In this document: in pieces, positions 60,176 to 64,000 of the stretch | How positions within the stretch are numbered: position 1 is the first letter of the stretch | Layout: every line of letters starts with the position of its first letter | DNA from: Siderastrea siderea | Lineage: Eukaryota > Cnidaria > Anthozoa > Scleractinia > Rhizangiidae | DNA: 64,000 nucleotides | Assembly: GCA_964030785.1 (NCBI GenBank) | Contig: OZ034968.1 | Coordinates: forward strand, 43,896,186 to 43,960,185 | Direction: 5' to 3' | Position numbers and translations under genes: made by a program | Notes under the pieces: model-generated | The model's input: only the letters and a program-made list of their open reading frames with translations | Database searches by the model: none | What the model was told of the DNA's origin: nothing

Positions 60176-61295
60176 CTGCAGTTCCCAAGACATCGATTCA
60201 TGTGAGATATGTCTTAATACCCAGAACTGTTGAAAAAATATGGGTGTGGTCAACCATATTACATACAGGAGGGGGAGGAAGGAATTTTATCGTTTCAGTG
60301 AGCAGATCTTCACATGACCATCTTGGTGGCAAAAATTCACAGACATGATCAACCAGGAAATATTGGCCAACTTATGCATTGTGAGCAAACTAGCACTCTA
60401 AGGGATTAAAGGGTGAAGAGAAAGAGGACGCTAGTATCGGAACAAGTAAAACCCAAGTGGCTCCCATTAATGATTGTTTTAAGAATTGTCTTTATGAAAA
60501 GCTAATTAGAAGATAGCAAAGTACATTAAAAGTCGTGTATATATAGTTAATCCCTGCCATGTCAACCCCCAGCTATCTCAAAACTCTTTGATTTCTACCT
60601 TTACCCTACCTCAGCCTAAACTGCTCTGCCCTTCACAGTGGTACATATACCCACATAGCTTATATGCACGAGTACTGGCCAGAATATTAGAGCAGGTTTC
60701 AACTGAGTGTTATAAAACCAAAACCAAAGTAATTACTCTAAGCAATCACAACAGGAACACAAAAACAAAATGAACCAATCAGAAATTAAAGCAAATACCC
60801 CCGCCTGTACAAGTAATTAGCAACAAGTGTGGAAAATGTGTGCAAGCAAGTTGCGACTGGTTTTGGTTTTACATCTGATTGGTCGAGAAAGTGAAGCGAG
60901 AAGTTTTAACGAGACAAACATGTTTTTTGGCATTTTCATGCAGTCAACAGTCCACCACAAAAGTGAAGTTACAGACAAAGTGAAAAAGGTTAAACAAGCC
61001 ACGTTATTTTCTTATTTCAGAACACACAGCCCTTAGACTAATATCAATACGTGTTATTTTTTGTTATGGAAACGTCTGTTGAGGGAAAAGTCATGTATCA
61101 GCGCTTTACAATTTGACGTCACGGACAATTCAAAATGGCGGTGCACAGTGTTGAAGTTTGGCCCTCTTTGGAGAGGAATTTCAGTGGGATCGGATGCACT
61201 TTCGAAGCTAACACCACGGTCAGAAACTCAACTTAGTGTTATCTTTTTATTCGCGTCTTCAGAAAATACACCGTTTCTGGAGTGACCTTCTCCTT
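60176..61295. other. Intergenic DNA, nothing recognised
   Basis: Short frames only. No structured repeat or RNA gene was found. Confidence 0.5.
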
Positions 61296-61297
61296 TA

Positions 61298-61684
61298 AGG
61301 ACGGTGCCTCCTTTTGTTACTGTGCATACTTTCTCCGCATCTCGGGATATTCGGGTTTCTTAAGGAATTTGCCCCCTAATACAACAATATTTTTGCACGT
61401 TTTATGACTATGTGAAAAAAGCAGTTCAGAATCCAAAAAGAAATTAGGGGTAACCACGCATTTTTCAGAGAGAATTGTGTGAGCGTGGAAATTTGGAACG
61501 AAATTGCCATATACTCTTTGTATTTTAACGCTTTTTTCGAATTTTGGTTGCTCAATTATCTCTGAAAAATGCATGGTTACTCACATTTTTCTTTTGGATT
61601 CCAATAACCCTTGCTTAGATCTACTTTTTCCTCATAGACATAACCTTTGCAAAAATTTCTCTGTATTAGGAGGCACTGTCCTCA
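61298..61684. mobile_element. MITE with unequal inverted arms
   Basis: The left arm begins GGACGGTGCCTCC and the right arm ends GGAGGCACTGTCC. The shared inner block is TCTCTGAAAAATGC(A/G)TGGTTAC and its complement near 61,480 and 61,560. The right arm has internal deletions. No gene. Confidence 0.6.
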
Positions 61685-61754
61685 AGTTCCATAACAAAGG
61701 TATGGGAAAATGAGTAATGAGAATACGCATTTTTATATCAGGGCTTAAAAGGAT

Positions 61755-62000
61755 TAAAGGGCTCAATATGCAATAACTCCCCTTCAATTAATATGACTTT
61801 AAAACTAACATAATTTATTGAGAGATGTACTTGCTGGTGTTTAATTAGATACATGTATGTTCTCACCAGAATTTCACTTGAATAACTGTGGTTCTATAAA
61901 TCGAAACACACAACATTGTTTTCTTTTATCTGAATGACAAAACCAAATTTGTGTATTACTGTCAATGTCAGGCCTTTAAGGCAACGTAACCTTTTTGACC
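61755..62000. repeat. Dispersed repeat, copy 3
   Basis: Shows CTCCCCTTCAATTAAT, TTCTCACCAGAATTTCACTTGA, TTCTATAAAT and AACACACAACATTGTTTTC in the same order as the copies at 41.6 and 42.9 kb. Confidence 0.65.
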
Positions 62001-62588
62001 ATGTTGTGTGCAAAGCCTCATTATATGCACTCAGCTTTAGGTTTTAGGTTTGGAGGGGAACTATAAGAGAAGCATAGGGTGCCAAATTTTATGTCTACAC
62101 AATGCTCAATCAACTTGAGCACAAACAGACTTTAAAGATTTTGCATACAGATTAAACCCCCATGAAGCATCCTCCGGTCATGTTGACAGACATGATACCC
62201 AAGCGTTCAACTTACAACTGTTTACAGCATTGACATTAACAATTATTTTTATGCTATCCCTCTGGAATGTTCATATCTTCTCAAACAAATTTAACAAGGA
62301 CTAGTTACTGTTGTCAGCGGTAGCTCAGTTTGATGGGCCAGAAGAAAAGACACACACCTTTTGTCTGGATAAATTTTGGCTATGTGCAAGCAAAACATAG
62401 CCGCTTTAATCTTCCAAAATTCATTGCAAAAATTAACGACAAAATAAAACAAAAGCTACGCCCATCAAAGGTGAGGGCAATGAACCGCCAAAGCTCACTT
62501 GGGTAAAGTGGACAGCCCCACCCTGGAACTGACAACAGGGACTAGTCTCTGGAGGAACACGGACAACAAAAAGCCGAAAGACAAGCAG
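62001..62588. other. Intergenic DNA, nothing recognised
   Basis: No gene or clear repeat seen. Confidence 0.45.
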
Positions 62589-62842
62589 CTACCCCTGCAA
62601 GCTACTGCAGTGATGTGTAGGAATACAGATTATTATGAGGAGCGAACAGTTACCCCTGCAAACTGCGCTGCATATAGATAAAGAAAATTCCAAACAAGCT
62701 ACCCCTGTAAACTGTTTGGAAGTTTAGATTAGGACTAACTAAAAGATCAAATGGTGAGCACAGTTGCAACTGCAAACTATACTCCTGTAACCCCTAGAGA
62801 ATAATCAGCCAGACAACGAAAACAGCCACCCCTGTAGACTGG
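62589..62842 (+). repeat. Spaced CCCCTG(C/T)AAACTG motif array
   Basis: Near-identical words occur at about 62,590, 62,651, 62,701, 62,770-62,790 (diverged) and 62,828, spaced 50-70 bp apart. They sit directly beside the tyrosine-recombinase remnant and may be subterminal repeats of the same element. Confidence 0.5.
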
Positions 62843-62886
62843 TTTGTCACGGCCGAGAAGCAGCCATATTCCAAACCAACAATTGC

Positions 62887-63150
62887 CTAAGAAGGAGAGC
62901 TGAAACAAGTAGGTGTACTTTGCAAACTAGGTAGGCGAATGTACTTTTTAAAAGCATCAGATTTCCATCTTCCCAAAAGGCGAATCTGGGTTTCGGAATA
63001 GCCACACTCGGAGGCGTGGGAGGCTGCCCCGATGTGAAAACTATGACCCTTATATCTGTCTGGGTTAAGACCACAGCTCTTGATTGCCCTTGCCAACCAG
63101 TCGCAAAATTCAGAACGGGTAACAGGTGACCCATCCAGATGCTGAAAAAT
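62887..63150 (-). pseudogene. Tyrosine-recombinase C-terminal remnant
   Basis: The minus-strand frame reads HSFHIGAASHASECGYSE followed by LGRWKSDAFKKYIR. This is the C-terminal catalytic block of tyrosine recombinases (HxxR...GRW...Y) as found in DIRS/Ngaro/Crypton elements. The expected Arg of the HSFR block is His here. The N-terminal two-thirds is absent or out of frame, so the gene is dead. Confidence 0.65.
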
Positions 63151-63420
63151 GGGTCCTGGCTTACAACCTCAGAATTGGAGGTAAACAAGGAGAGTGTCAC
63201 AGTCTGAGGAAGTACATGCACAGAGGCCAAAGGAGTGACAGCTTTTGAGTTGGCCACTGTCATGTTAGCTGTAGAATTAGAGCCCAAGATTTGTAAATAT
63301 GGTAAACTAAATAGGCATTTAGGCTAAGTTACACACTACGTTTACATTATGTAGATATAAGTACATAATTATTAGGACTAGCACATGTAAAGAAAGGAAA
63401 CACTCACACACAGCCTCAAA

Positions 63421-63472
63421 CACACACACACACACACACACACATAACATAACATATATATGTTATGTTAAC
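63421..63472 (+). repeat. (CA)n microsatellite and AT palindrome
   Basis: (CA)12 at 63,421-63,444 followed by ATAACATAACATATATATG and its complement, a short palindrome. Confidence 0.8.
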
Positions 63473-63540
63473 ACTGATATATATTACTGTATCAGATCAT
63501 GAATACTTACATCATCAGCTACATCTGACCATTTAAGAGA

Positions 63541-64000
63541 TGAAGCATGTATTGCCTTTTAAAAGCGGGCCCAGTGAGCCGTTTTAGGTGTGTAGGGACA
63601 GTTTCCCAGACTTGTGCTGCCTTGTACCTAAACATGAACCTACCATAGTCTGTTCAAATGCCTGTTCTGTAGAAATTGCCAGGAGTGGTGTATCTAGTTT
63701 CGTAGGAGTGTACACATGCTGCTGGGGTGATGAAGTGAGAGAATATGCTGGAATGCTTTCCTTATTATTTAGAATTTTATGAGTAAAGTTGGCTATTTTT
63801 AATTGTAGGATATCATCAAGTTTTAAAATTCCAACTACTTTTATTACATCAATAGCTTTCGCAGTAAATTCACGCAAATTATTACACTTCCGGTGGATTG
63901 CATTCCAGTCTTAATTGCTCTGACATCATTTTTGTATAACTCTTCATCAAAGGCGCCATAGTCTCTGATAGCCATTTTAATTATCTTTCTGTCGCTTTAC
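63541..64000 (-). pseudogene. LINE-type reverse transcriptase C-terminal remnant
   Basis: On the minus strand one frame reads ILKLDDILQLKIANFTHKIL. After a frame change a second frame reads AAQVWETVPTHLKRLTGPAF near 63,560-63,605. These two blocks are typical of the tail of non-LTR retrotransposon polyproteins. The upstream RT domains are outside the window. Frames are broken. Confidence 0.5.

Noticed and set aside
1..64000. CRISPR arrays or bacterial operons
   Set aside because: No regularly spaced identical repeats with unique spacers. Introns, TATA boxes and AATAAA signals show a eukaryotic genome.

Overview
The window looks like metazoan genomic DNA, most likely from a cnidarian and perhaps a stony coral. 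This is an inference from three things: large HEPN-NACHT-WD40 immune-receptor genes, long intergenic stretches full of short inverted-repeat transposons, and an integrated DNA virus of the Polinton/Maverick (adintovirus) type. No host housekeeping gene is visible that would fix the species.

Region 1 (1 to about 20.1-20.5 kb) is a nearly intact endogenous Polinton/adintovirus-like virus. Its left end lies outside the window. It carries the full hallmark set: retrovirus-like integrase with a chromodomain, two tandem penton-like genes, double-jelly-roll major capsid protein, adenain-like protease, FtsK/A32-like packaging ATPase, parvovirus-like phospholipase A2, a series of tiny Arg-rich core proteins that share a QRGG motif, and a protein-primed family B DNA polymerase. 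Late genes are all on the + strand, packed with 1-22 nt overlaps (TAATG, TGATG, ATGA), and TATA boxes sit inside the preceding genes. Putative early or regulatory genes are on the minus strand at both ends and are driven by divergent TATA promoters. Three things stand out. There is a SLOG-like nucleotide-binding protein and, elsewhere in the element, a SLATT-like two-transmembrane protein. There is a 60-nt tRNA-like gene with intact Pol III A and B boxes, a shortened anticodon arm and a T8 terminator, sitting between protease and ATPase. The only visible lesion is one frameshift in the polymerase, so the copy is probably young.

Region 2 (21.0-25.5 kb) is a broken HEPN-NACHT-WD40 gene on the minus strand. 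An intact paralogue of 1543 residues lies at 55.2-59.8 kb, and similarity extends into both flanks, so the two are segmental duplicates.

Region 3 (25.6-40.0 kb) is a stack of nested transposons. The outermost has about 140-bp inverted ends and carries a decayed multi-exon gene with an XPG/FEN1-like nuclease core and a Cys-rich CXC tail, which resembles Academ transposons. A PIF/Harbinger element (25,789-33,804) sits inside it, with a broken DDE transposase and a Myb/SANT-like gene. That Myb-like gene is split by a 5.2-kb element with a TTAA target duplication, and a 452-bp MITE lies within that.

Region 4 (40-55 kb and 59.8-64 kb) is host intergenic DNA with MITEs, a 1.24-kb near-perfect palindrome, dispersed repeats, microsatellites, a tyrosine-recombinase remnant and a LINE reverse-transcriptase remnant. 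No further host genes were recognised there.
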